Shown here: piece by piece, positions 33,509 to 40,531 of the stretch
Layout: each line of letters starts with the position of its first letter
How positions within the stretch are numbered: position 1 is the stretch's first letter
NCBI GenBank assembly: GCA_900543415.1
Contig: UQRE01000001.1
Span: 1 to 64,000, forward strand
Reading direction: 5' to 3'
Length of the DNA: 64,000 nucleotides
DNA from: an uncultured Dorea sp.
GTDB lineage: Bacteria; Bacillota; Clostridia; Lachnospirales; Lachnospiraceae
Made by a program: the position numbers and the translations under genes
The notes under the pieces: model-generated
Database searches by the model: none
Seen by the model: the letters and a program-made list of their open reading frames with translations, nothing else
Told to the model about the DNA's origin: nothing

Positions 33509-34279
33509 ATGATTTTTGATACTCATGCGCATTATGATGATGAGCAATTTGACACAGATCGGGAAACGCTTCTTGCCTCGATGCCGGAGCAGGGCGTTGG
33601 CACGATTGTAAATGTGAGCGCGACATATGAATCCTGTGAACGAGTGGTGGAGCTGGTGAAGAGGTACTCTTTTATGTATGCAGCAGTGGGAATCCATCCG
33701 GATGAAGTGGGAAGCTTGAATGAAGAGCGTTTTCAACAGATGAAAGAGTTATGTAAGCAGGAGAAGGTTGTTGCAGTCGGTGAAATCGGTCTTGACTATT
33801 ATTGGGATAATGAATCGCATGATGTGCAGAAGGAGTGGTTTGTCCGTCAGCTTGATCTTGCCAGAGAGTTGAACCTTCCGGTGCTGATTCATAGCCGGGA
33901 GGCGGCAGCAGATACGATGGAGATCATGAAAGAGCACGGGCAGGGATTACGAGGTGTGATTCATTGCTATTCGTATTCGAAAGAGCAGGCAAAAGAATAT
34001 GTGAAAATGGGATATTATATTGGCGTTGGAGGTGTTGTGACTTTCAAAAATGCAAGAAAGCTCAAAGAGACCGTGGAGGAGATTCCGTTAACGTCGATCG
34101 TATTAGAAACCGATTGCCCGTATCTTGCGCCGGTTCCATTTCGCGGGAAACGAAATAATTCCTCTTATATTAAATATGTTGCGGAGGAGATTGCAGAAAT
34201 CAAGGGCATTTCTTATGAAGCGGTTGTGGAACAGACAGAGAAAAATGCGAGAGATTTGTATAATTTGACGGAAGTATAG
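33509..34279 (+). CDS. TatD family metal-dependent hydrolase
   Basis: TIM-barrel metal-dependent deoxyribonuclease/hydrolase of the TatD/YcfH family, cytoplasmic; 256 residues. DTHAHYDDEQFD (first metal site HxH), GIHPDE, VGEIGLDYYW, LIHSREA, GVIHCYS, GVVTFKNA and ETDCPYLAPVPFRGKRN match the family throughout. The start at 33509 has AGGAGG 6 bases upstream. As in many Firmicutes, it precedes rsmA and the two may be linked, although a candidate promoter lies between them. Confidence 0.92.
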   Translation: MIFDTHAHYDDEQFDTDRETLLASMPEQGVGTIVNVSATYESCERVVELVKRYSFMYAAVGIHPDEVGSLNEERFQQMKELCKQEKVVAVGEIGLDYYWDNESHDVQKEWFVRQLDLARELNLPVLIHSREAAADTMEIMKEHGQGLRGVIHCYSYSKEQAKEYVKMGYYIGVGGVVTFKNARKLKETVEEIPLTSIVLETDCPYLAPVPFRGKRNNSSYIKYVAEEIAEIKGISYEAVVEQTEKNARDLYNLTEV

Positions 34280-34360
34280 AGCTTAAAAGGAAAGAAATTG
34301 TTCATACATTCTTAATATTTATTTTTCTTTTAAGGTATATCAATAAAGACAATCTTGTTG

Positions 34361-34366
34361 TATAAT
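34361..34366 (+). promoter_or_regulatory. Candidate -10 of rsmA
   Basis: A perfect TATAAT at 34361-34366, 32 bases before the rsmA start codon. The -35 (TATCAA at 17 bases) is poor, so strength is uncertain. Confidence 0.45.
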
Positions 34367-34398
34367 TAGAAACAATTATGAAGCAGGGAGCAAAGAAG

Positions 34399-35274
34399 AT
34401 GAGTGGACCGACACTAGGAAATCCGCAGAATACCATAGAGGTTCTGCAGAAATATGACTTTTCATTTCAAAAGAAATTTGGTCAGAATTTTCTGATCGAT
34501 ACACATGTATTAGATAAGATTATCAGCGCAGCCCATATTACAAAAGAAGATATGGTGCTTGAGATCGGACCGGGAATCGGTACGATGACCCAATATCTTG
34601 CAGAGGCAGCAGGAAAAGTTATAGCAGTTGAAATTGACAAAAATCTGATTCCGATTCTATCAGATACATTAAGTGAATACCAGAATGTGAGGATAATCAA
34701 CGAGGATGTGCTAAAGCTGGATCTTCGCAAACTAGCGGACGAAGAAAATGGAGGAAAGGCAATCAAAGTAGTTGCAAATCTTCCATATTACATAACGACG
34801 CCTATCATTATGGGATTATTTGAGAATCATGTGCCGGTAGAGAGTATTACGGTCATGGTACAAAAAGAAGTGGCAGATCGTATGCAGACAGGGCCGGGAA
34901 ATAAAGATTATGGCGCGTTGTCTCTGGCGGTTCAATATTATGCGGAGCCTTACATAGTGGCAAATGTACCGCCTAATTGTTTTATGCCGAGACCGAAGGT
35001 GGGATCTGCGGTGATTCGACTGACCAGACATAAAGAACCACCGGTAGAGGTAAAAGACGAGAAGCTGATGTTTGATATTATCAGAGCGTCTTTTAACCAA
35101 AGGCGAAAAACGTTGGCAAATGGATTAAACAATTCTGATAAAATAACCTGTTCAAAAGAAATCATTACTAAGGCGATCGAAAAGCTTGGCAAGGGTGCCA
35201 GCGTACGCGGAGAAGCGTTAAGCCTTCAAGAATTTGCCAGCCTTAGCAATGATATTTTTGAGCGGGCTATGTAA
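34399..35274 (+). CDS. rsmA: 16S rRNA dimethyladenosine transferase
   Basis: SAM-dependent dimethylation of two adjacent adenosines in the 3'-terminal helix of 16S rRNA (KsgA). It has 291 residues from the ATG at 34399, with GGGAG 9 bases before; an in-frame ATG seven codons earlier has no ribosome site. Motifs are KKFGQNFLID, VLEIGPGIGTMTQ, AVEIDKNLI, NEDVLKLDL, the catalytic NLPYYITTPI and FNQRRKTLANGL. Loss of this activity typically confers kasugamycin resistance. The gene looks intact. Confidence 0.95.
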   Translation: MSGPTLGNPQNTIEVLQKYDFSFQKKFGQNFLIDTHVLDKIISAAHITKEDMVLEIGPGIGTMTQYLAEAAGKVIAVEIDKNLIPILSDTLSEYQNVRIINEDVLKLDLRKLADEENGGKAIKVVANLPYYITTPIIMGLFENHVPVESITVMVQKEVADRMQTGPGNKDYGALSLAVQYYAEPYIVANVPPNCFMPRPKVGSAVIRLTRHKEPPVEVKDEKLMFDIIRASFNQRRKTLANGLNNSDKITCSKEIITKAIEKLGKGASVRGEALSLQEFASLSNDIFERAM

Positions 35275-35310
35275 TCTATATAAAAACAACAAAAAGAGAG
35301 GATGATGTGT

Positions 35311-36681
35311 ATGTCAAAGAAGAATAAGTATGTATTATTTGAGATCACTCCGGAAATCGAACATTTTGCTGAATTGTGCGAGAAAAATACAGCCATAGAT
35401 AAAGAACTGTATGCCAAGTATGAAGTCAAGCGAGGTCTTCGTGATTTAAACGGAAAAGGCGTTCTTGCAGGTTTGACAAACATTTCCGATGTGTGTGCTA
35501 CCAAAGTTGTAGATGGAAAAGAGGTTCCGTGCGCAGGTAATCTCTACTATCGAGGCTACAATATTAAGGATCTGGTCGGAGGATTTCTGGCAGACGGACA
35601 TTTTGGATTTGAAGAGATTGCGTATCTTCTTCTTTTTGGAGAGCTTCCGAATGAAGCAGAGGCAGAGAGATTCAAACAGACGCTTGTCAATAGAAGAACA
35701 TTACCGCCGACATTTGTAAGAGATGTCATTATGAAAGCGGCAAGCCGCGATATGATGAACAGCCTGTCACGTTCAATATTGAATTTATATACATATGATA
35801 TGAAAGCAGACGATACAAGCATCCCGAACGTGCTTCGTCAGTGCCTGAACCTTATCAGTCAGTTCCCGATGATGATGGTATATGCCTATCACGCATACAA
35901 TTACCGTATGGGCGGTGATCTGTTCATTTATGCTCCATCACCGAAGCTGTCAACAGCAGAAAATATATTGATGATGCTCCGTGAGGATCGTAAATACACG
36001 GAACTGGAGGCGAAGATTCTGGATATGGCGCTTGTGCTCCATATGGATCACGGTGGTGGTAACAACTCTACCTTTACTACACACGTTGTCACTTCCTCCG
36101 GAACGGATACTTATTCTACAATGGCAGCAGCGATGGCTTCTTTAAAAGGACCAAAACATGGCGGAGCAAATGTAAAAGTGACGCAGATGTTTGAGGACAT
36201 GAAAGAACATTTGTCTGACTGGGAAGACAAAGATGCCATCCGTCAGTATTTGTGTGATCTTCTTGATAAGAAGGCATTTGACAAGAAGGGGCTTATCTAC
36301 GGAATGGGACATGCGATTTATTCCGTATCAGACCCAAGAGCTGACATTTTCAAAAACTTTGTGAAACAGCTTGCCATCGAGAAGGGCTGCGAGAAGGAAT
36401 ATGCCCTCTATGAGACGGTAGAGCACATGGCACCGGAAATTATCGCCGAGAAGCGTAAGATTTACAAAGGTGTAAATGCAAACGTAGATTTCTACAGTGG
36501 TCTTGTGTACAGTATGCTGGATCTTCCACCGTCATTGTACACACCGATCTTCGCGACAGCGCGTATTGTAGGATGGAGCGCGCATCGACTGGAAGAGTTG
36601 AAGAATGCAGATAAGATTATTCGTCCAGCTTACAAGCCGCTGGCACCATATCGTGATTATGTGAGGATGAAGGATAGATAA
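35311..36681 (+). CDS. gltA: Citrate synthase
   Basis: Condenses acetyl-CoA and oxaloacetate to citrate, here probably for 2-oxoglutarate/glutamate synthesis in an incomplete TCA pathway. It has 456 residues. The start at 35311 (GAGAGG 9 bases upstream) was preferred over an ATG at 35302 directly abutting the ribosome site. Catalytic-site segments are HMDHGGGNNSTF (first His), GPKHGGANVKV, YGMGHAIYSVSDPRA (second His, Asp region) and the CoA/citrate Arg near the C-terminus. It has an N-terminal extension of about 60 residues relative to short bacterial forms. The hydrolase gene overlaps its stop codon by one base. Confidence 0.93.
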   Translation: MSKKNKYVLFEITPEIEHFAELCEKNTAIDKELYAKYEVKRGLRDLNGKGVLAGLTNISDVCATKVVDGKEVPCAGNLYYRGYNIKDLVGGFLADGHFGFEEIAYLLLFGELPNEAEAERFKQTLVNRRTLPPTFVRDVIMKAASRDMMNSLSRSILNLYTYDMKADDTSIPNVLRQCLNLISQFPMMMVYAYHAYNYRMGGDLFIYAPSPKLSTAENILMMLREDRKYTELEAKILDMALVLHMDHGGGNNSTFTTHVVTSSGTDTYSTMAAAMASLKGPKHGGANVKVTQMFEDMKEHLSDWEDKDAIRQYLCDLLDKKAFDKKGLIYGMGHAIYSVSDPRADIFKNFVKQLAIEKGCEKEYALYETVEHMAPEIIAEKRKIYKGVNANVDFYSGLVYSMLDLPPSLYTPIFATARIVGWSAHRLEELKNADKIIRPAYKPLAPYRDYVRMKDR

Positions 36682-37607
36682 TGAAAAATGAATTTGAATT
36701 TCTAAGTGCAGATGGGAACAGTCGCGTACATGTACAAGAATGGATTCCGGAAGGAGAGGTCAAAGCCGTTGTTCAGATCTGTCATGGAATGGTGGAATAT
36801 ATTGACCGGTATGATGGATTTGCAACTTATCTGAACGAGCGTGGATACTATGTAACCGGAAATGACCATTTAGGTCACGGGAAAACCGCGCATGATAAAG
36901 AAGATCTTGGACATTTCCCGGAGAAGCATGGCAATCGCTATATTCAGTCGGATATTCACCGCCTGAGAGAAATTACAGAGAAGAAATATCCGAACGTTCC
37001 ATACTATATGCTTGGACACAGCATGGGGTCTTTTTTGCTGAGACAGTATTTGATGAACAAAGGCGAAGGGCTTACGGGAGCAGTGATTATGGGAACCGGC
37101 GACCAGCCGAAGCTTCTGGCGTCTGTCGGACAGAAACTGTGCCGTGTGATCGCACGCGCCAAAGGCTGGAGACATCGAAGCCTGCTGATCGATAATATGG
37201 CGTTTGGCGGGTACAACCGGAAGTTTGAACCGGGAAAGACCGGGAAGGAATGGTTAAGTTCTGATTCGAAGATTCCGGAGAAATACGTAAAAGATCCGTT
37301 TTGCTCTTTTCGATTTACTGTAGGAGCATACTATCAGATGTTTGAAGGAATCAAGATTGCCGCGGGGAAAAAAGGTGCAGAGGCAGTTCCGAAGCATCTG
37401 CCGATTTTCTTTGTGGCAGGAGCGGATGATCCGGTGGGAGCATTTGGAAAAGGTGTAAAAAGAGTTTATGAAAGATTAAAAAAGTCCGGAATAAAGAATG
37501 TATCACTGAAGCTTTATGAAGGAGACCGGCATGAGATCTTAAATGAGACTGACCGCCGGCAGGTATATGAAGACTTGTATCGGTGGATGGAGGGGCTTCG
37601 TGCATAG
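36681..37607 (+). CDS. Alpha/beta hydrolase, monoacylglycerol lipase/lysophospholipase type
   Basis: A 308-residue serine hydrolase of the Hydrolase_4 family: VQICHGMVEYIDRYDGFA (oxyanion HG), GNDHLGHGKT, the nucleophile elbow GHSMGSF, and a late Asp (GADDPVGAFG) and His (GDRHEILNE) completing the triad. There is no signal peptide. The start codon overlaps the gltA stop (TAATG), so the two are translationally coupled, although a metabolic link is not obvious. The natural ester is unknown. A strong terminator follows. Confidence 0.9.
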   Translation: MKNEFEFLSADGNSRVHVQEWIPEGEVKAVVQICHGMVEYIDRYDGFATYLNERGYYVTGNDHLGHGKTAHDKEDLGHFPEKHGNRYIQSDIHRLREITEKKYPNVPYYMLGHSMGSFLLRQYLMNKGEGLTGAVIMGTGDQPKLLASVGQKLCRVIARAKGWRHRSLLIDNMAFGGYNRKFEPGKTGKEWLSSDSKIPEKYVKDPFCSFRFTVGAYYQMFEGIKIAAGKKGAEAVPKHLPIFFVAGADDPVGAFGKGVKRVYERLKKSGIKNVSLKLYEGDRHEILNETDRRQVYEDLYRWMEGLRA

Positions 37608-37647
37608 AAAGCTTGTGAGATAATAAAATAGAGCGAATGATAGAAGA

Positions 37648-37692
37648 AAGTAACCGTATTCTTGGCATAATGCGAGAATCGGTTACTTTTTT
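37648..37692 (+). terminator. Terminator after the gltA-hydrolase operon
   Basis: AGTAACCG...ATTCT pairs with AGAAT..CGGTTACT around an ATAATG loop, followed by TTTTTTC. A new promoter begins two bases later. Confidence 0.85.
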
Positions 37693-37693
37693 C

Positions 37694-37734
37694 TTGACAG
37701 AGACTTCGCTGAACATTAAAATGAACATTGTTCA
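37694..37734 (+). promoter_or_regulatory. Promoter and TetR-type operator
   Basis: TTGACA (37694-37699), 17 bases, TAAAAT (37717-37722). A perfect 13-bp palindrome TGAACATTGTTCA (37722-37734) sits over the transcription start, with an extra TGAACATT half-site at 37710-37717 overlapping the spacer. The operon ends in a TetR family gene, so autoregulation is likely. Confidence 0.7.
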
Positions 37735-37764
37735 ATATAGAAACAATGGGAAGGAGAAAGAAAA

Positions 37765-38436
37765 ATGCAGGCAATAGCAGAAACTTTATTTGACATTATT
37801 TATCTGGTCACAGTCATTACAATCGGAACGTTGATGATCAGACAATGTAAAGGAAATCTTCAATATAAATTATTCGGAATTATGGCGGTAACGCTTGGGC
37901 TGGGAGATGCTTTTCACTTAGTGCCGAGAGCCATCGCGCTTTGTACGACCGGTCTGGAGGATTATACGGTTGCGTTGGGAATTGGGAAATTGATTACTTC
38001 TGTGACAATGACTGTATTTTATATTTTACTTTATTATGTGTGGCGGCTGCGCTATCAGGTGGAAGGGAAAAGAAATCTGACAGTTATAGTCTATGTACTT
38101 GCACTGATTCGGGTGATTCTCTGTCTGTTTCCGCAAAATGAATGGATTCATGCGGATGTACCGCTTTCATGGGGGATTTACAGAAATATTCCATTTGCAT
38201 TGTTGGGGCTTCTGGTTATCCTTTTATTTTACAAAAGCGCAAAAGAGAGAAAAGACCGCTCTTTCCGATTTATGTGGCTGACCATCGTGCTGAGCTTTGG
38301 CTTCTATATTCCGGTGGTTTTGTGGGCGGATGCTATTCCGGTTATCGGAATGCTGATGATTCCTAAAACTTGCGCATATGTGTGGACGGTAGTGATTGGG
38401 TACCAGGATATGAGAAAGCAGGAAAGCAATGAATAA
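37765..38436 (+). CDS. Membrane protein of unknown function, TetR-linked
   Basis: A 223-residue protein with about seven hydrophobic helices and short loops. Features to note are GLGDAFHLVPRAIAL near residue 47-61 and a charged KERKDRSFRFMW loop before the last two helices. It resembles uncharacterised membrane proteins of Firmicutes, and no transporter signature was recognised. The TetR regulator gene overlaps its 3' end by 8 bases, and the pair shares a promoter with an embedded palindrome, so expression is probably induced by a ligand of that regulator. Function unknown. Confidence 0.75.
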   Translation: MQAIAETLFDIIYLVTVITIGTLMIRQCKGNLQYKLFGIMAVTLGLGDAFHLVPRAIALCTTGLEDYTVALGIGKLITSVTMTVFYILLYYVWRLRYQVEGKRNLTVIVYVLALIRVILCLFPQNEWIHADVPLSWGIYRNIPFALLGLLVILLFYKSAKERKDRSFRFMWLTIVLSFGFYIPVVLWADAIPVIGMLMIPKTCAYVWTVVIGYQDMRKQESNE

Positions 38437-38986
38437 GGCAGTGACATCAAAAGAAGAGATATTGGAAGTGAGTCGAAAAATTGCGGCGAGGGATGGAATT
38501 ACTGCCGTAAATATGCGGACGGTTGCAGCAGAATGTGGAATTGCGCTTGGCTCTCTCTATAACTATTTTGTATCAAAGGCGGAATTGCTGTCTGCAACAG
38601 TGGAAGCGGTGTGGGCAGATATCTTTCCGGTTGGGAAAATATCCGAAGATTGCAAAAATATAGTGGATTATTTGAAAATACTTCTGGAAAGCGCAGAGAA
38701 AAGTAAGGAGCGTTACCCGCAGTTTTTCTCTATGCATGCGTTAAGCTTTGCGGCAGGAGAGAAGCAGGAAGGGCGAAAGACGATGGAAGAATATTTTCAA
38801 AAAATAAAGCATCAGATGCTTCGTTTTATAAGAAATGATGAAAAAATACGTCCGCATATATTTTCAGAGAGATTGTCGAAAGAAGTGTATGTAGACTACA
38901 TTTTTACATTGTTTCTGTCGATATTGTTTGATGAAAGAGCGGACCAAGAAGCATTTCTGGAGTTTGTGAAGAATTATTTGTATTAA
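38429..38986 (+). CDS. TetR/AcrR family transcriptional regulator
   Basis: A 185-residue repressor. The N-terminal helix-turn-helix AARDGITAVNMRTVAAECGIALGSLYNYFVSKAELL is the typical TetR DNA-binding domain; the C-terminal ligand domain is divergent. The start codon overlaps the membrane protein gene by 8 bases, so the two are coupled. It probably binds the TGAACATTGTTCA palindrome at the operon promoter and controls its neighbour, perhaps together with the DUF2871 gene downstream. Confidence 0.9.
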   Translation: MNKAVTSKEEILEVSRKIAARDGITAVNMRTVAAECGIALGSLYNYFVSKAELLSATVEAVWADIFPVGKISEDCKNIVDYLKILLESAEKSKERYPQFFSMHALSFAAGEKQEGRKTMEEYFQKIKHQMLRFIRNDEKIRPHIFSERLSKEVYVDYIFTLFLSILFDERADQEAFLEFVKNYLY

Positions 38987-39066
38987 AGAAGTGTCTGGCG
39001 GGCGTTTTATTTGGATGGAATTATTTAAGTGTACTTAGGAAATAAGATAAGGAGGAACCGATATTT

Positions 39067-39396
39067 ATGAAGAAAATAATGAATACATCTTTGATTTATT
39101 GTGTGCTTGCAATGGCAGGCGGTGTTTTTTACCGTGAATTTACAAAATGGAATGGTTATACAGAGCCGACAACTTTGGGGGTTCTGCATGTGCATTTGTT
39201 AGTGTTAGGAACAGGCGTATTTTTACTGGCAGCACTATTTGCAAAAGTGACAGAACTGGAAAAGAATTCTTTATTTAAAAAATTCTTTGTGCTCTATAAC
39301 CTTGCGCTTCCGTTCATGGTAGTGATGATGCTGATTCGCGGGATCGTGCAGGTGCTTTCCGTTCTGGGAAAATGGAGTGAAGTTCTTCACGATTGA
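39067..39396 (+). CDS. DUF2871 membrane protein, C-terminally short
   Basis: A 109-residue membrane protein with the DUF2871 core MAGGVFYREFTKWNGYTEPTTLGVLHVHLLVLG and three hydrophobic helices. Typical members are around 130-145 residues with a fourth helix after the RGIVQV segment. Here the frame stops at SEVLHD, and the sequence beyond it does not restore the missing helix in any frame I could read, so the 3' end seems deleted and replaced. It may still be expressed (GGAGGAACC ribosome site). Function unknown. Confidence 0.7.
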   Translation: MKKIMNTSLIYCVLAMAGGVFYREFTKWNGYTEPTTLGVLHVHLLVLGTGVFLLAALFAKVTELEKNSLFKKFFVLYNLALPFMVVMMLIRGIVQVLSVLGKWSEVLHD

Positions 39397-39478
39397 GGGA
39401 CCGAATAAAGAAAAAGTTGAATTCAGTCAATATTTATAGTTGTCAAAAATGAGAAACGCATACTTTTTTTGACGTAAA

Positions 39479-39527
39479 ACAGCGAAAACCCGCTAACCTT
39501 CCGGCTAACGGGTTTCGTTGTTTTTAT
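39479..39527. terminator. Strong hairpin terminator, possibly bidirectional
   Basis: AACAGCGAAAACCCGCTAA pairs with TTAGCGGGTTTTCGCTGTT-like sequence: outer AAACCCG/CGGGTTT and inner CTAACC..GGCTAA elements around a CCTTCCGG loop, then TTGTTTTT on the right. An A-rich left flank (CAAAAAAAGTATG on the other strand) could serve leftward transcripts. Confidence 0.75.
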
Positions 39528-39533
39528 AGTTAT

Positions 39534-39627
39534 CTAAAGGAATGAGAGTAAAGTGTGCATCGGGTGCGTGCCCGATGTTTTACTTTATGAGGGGGAGATA
39601 GTTGCTCTATCAACTATCTGACTTTAG
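39534..39627. ncRNA. Candidate structured RNA, three-way junction
   Basis: Between a terminator and the regulator operon lie nested helices: outer CTAAAG (39534-39539)/CTTTAG (39622-39627); arm A GTAAAGT (39548-39554)/ACTTTAT (39582-39588) continuing after an internal loop as CATCGGG (39558-39564)/CCCGATG (39571-39577); arm B GATAGTTG (39597-39604)/CAACTATC (39611-39618). The joining segments are GAATGAGA, GAGGGGGA and TGA. It matches no RNA family I know and the strand is undetermined. The minus strand would end in the 39479-39527 hairpin; the plus strand would lead toward the regulator gene 195 bases on. Confidence 0.4.
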
Positions 39628-39681
39628 TATATAAGATAAATGTGTCTAAAATATGTTGTATCTATAAAAGAAATAGAAAAT

Positions 39682-39702
39682 TTCTTAAGAGCACCTTAAG
39701 AA
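39682..39702. promoter_or_regulatory. Inverted repeat upstream of the response regulator gene
   Basis: TTCTTAAG (39682-39689) and CTTAAGAA (39695-39702), 5 bases apart, and a further TTAAGAAATTT near 39752. Possible binding site for the downstream OmpR-type regulator; no direct proof. Confidence 0.4.
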
Positions 39703-39822
39703 CATAGGAAGAAAATCATAACCGACGTAAAGGGCAATAGATTCATAATATTTTAAGAAATTTCAACATTTGTCCTTAAAAAATCCCTGCTATTCTTGTA
39801 TAGTAGAAGAGAGGTGATAAAA

Positions 39823-40518
39823 ATGGCTAAAATATTAGTATGTGATGATGACAGAGAAATTGTAGAGGCGATAGATATTTATCTGACGCAGGAGGGGCAT
39901 GAAGTTTTAAAGGCGTATGACGGAGAGGAAGCGCTTAAGGTTTTAAAGGATCAGGAGGTAGACCTTCTGGTGATCGACGTTATGATGCCAAGACTTGACG
40001 GTATCCGTGCGACGCTTAAAATTCGGGAGGAAAATAATATTCCGATTATTATCTTATCGGCAAAATCAGAAGATGCAGATAAGATTCTGGGATTGAACGT
40101 AGGAGCAGACGACTATGTGACTAAGCCATTTAACCCGCTGGAACTGGTGGCGCGGGTGAAATCTCAGCTTCGAAGATATACACAGCTTGGAAGCACGGCT
40201 GCAAACAAAAATGAAGCAGTCTACACGACCGGAGGCTTAATGGTAAATGATGATCTGAAGGAAGTCAGTGTGGACGGAGAGCCGGTGAAAATGACACCGA
40301 TAGAATATAACATTTTACTCCTTCTTGTGAAAAATCAGGGGAAGGTATTTTCGATTGATCAGATTTATGAAAATATATGGAACGAGGATGCCATAGGAGT
40401 GGATAATACGGTCGCGGTACATATCCGACATATCCGTGAAAAAATCGAGATTAATTCGAAGGAGCCACGCTATCTGAAGGTTGTGTGGGGAATCGGTTAT
40501 AAGATAGAAAAATTATAG
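39823..40518 (+). CDS. OmpR/PhoB family response regulator
   Basis: A 231-residue two-component regulator. The receiver domain (1-120) has the acidic pocket CDDDRE, phospho-acceptor D52 in VIDVMMP, and Lys in YVTKPFNPLELV; the C-terminal winged-helix domain (about 135-231) ends in LKVVWGIGYKIEKL. The start at 39823 (GAGAGGTGATAAAA) was preferred to an upstream in-frame ATG at 39796 that would sit ahead of the ribosome site. The kinase gene follows 13 bases later. It resembles VanR-like regulators of Clostridia, but the target genes are unknown. Confidence 0.92.
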   Translation: MAKILVCDDDREIVEAIDIYLTQEGHEVLKAYDGEEALKVLKDQEVDLLVIDVMMPRLDGIRATLKIREENNIPIIILSAKSEDADKILGLNVGADDYVTKPFNPLELVARVKSQLRRYTQLGSTAANKNEAVYTTGGLMVNDDLKEVSVDGEPVKMTPIEYNILLLLVKNQGKVFSIDQIYENIWNEDAIGVDNTVAVHIRHIREKIEINSKEPRYLKVVWGIGYKIEKL

Positions 40519-40531
40519 AAAGAAGGTATTT

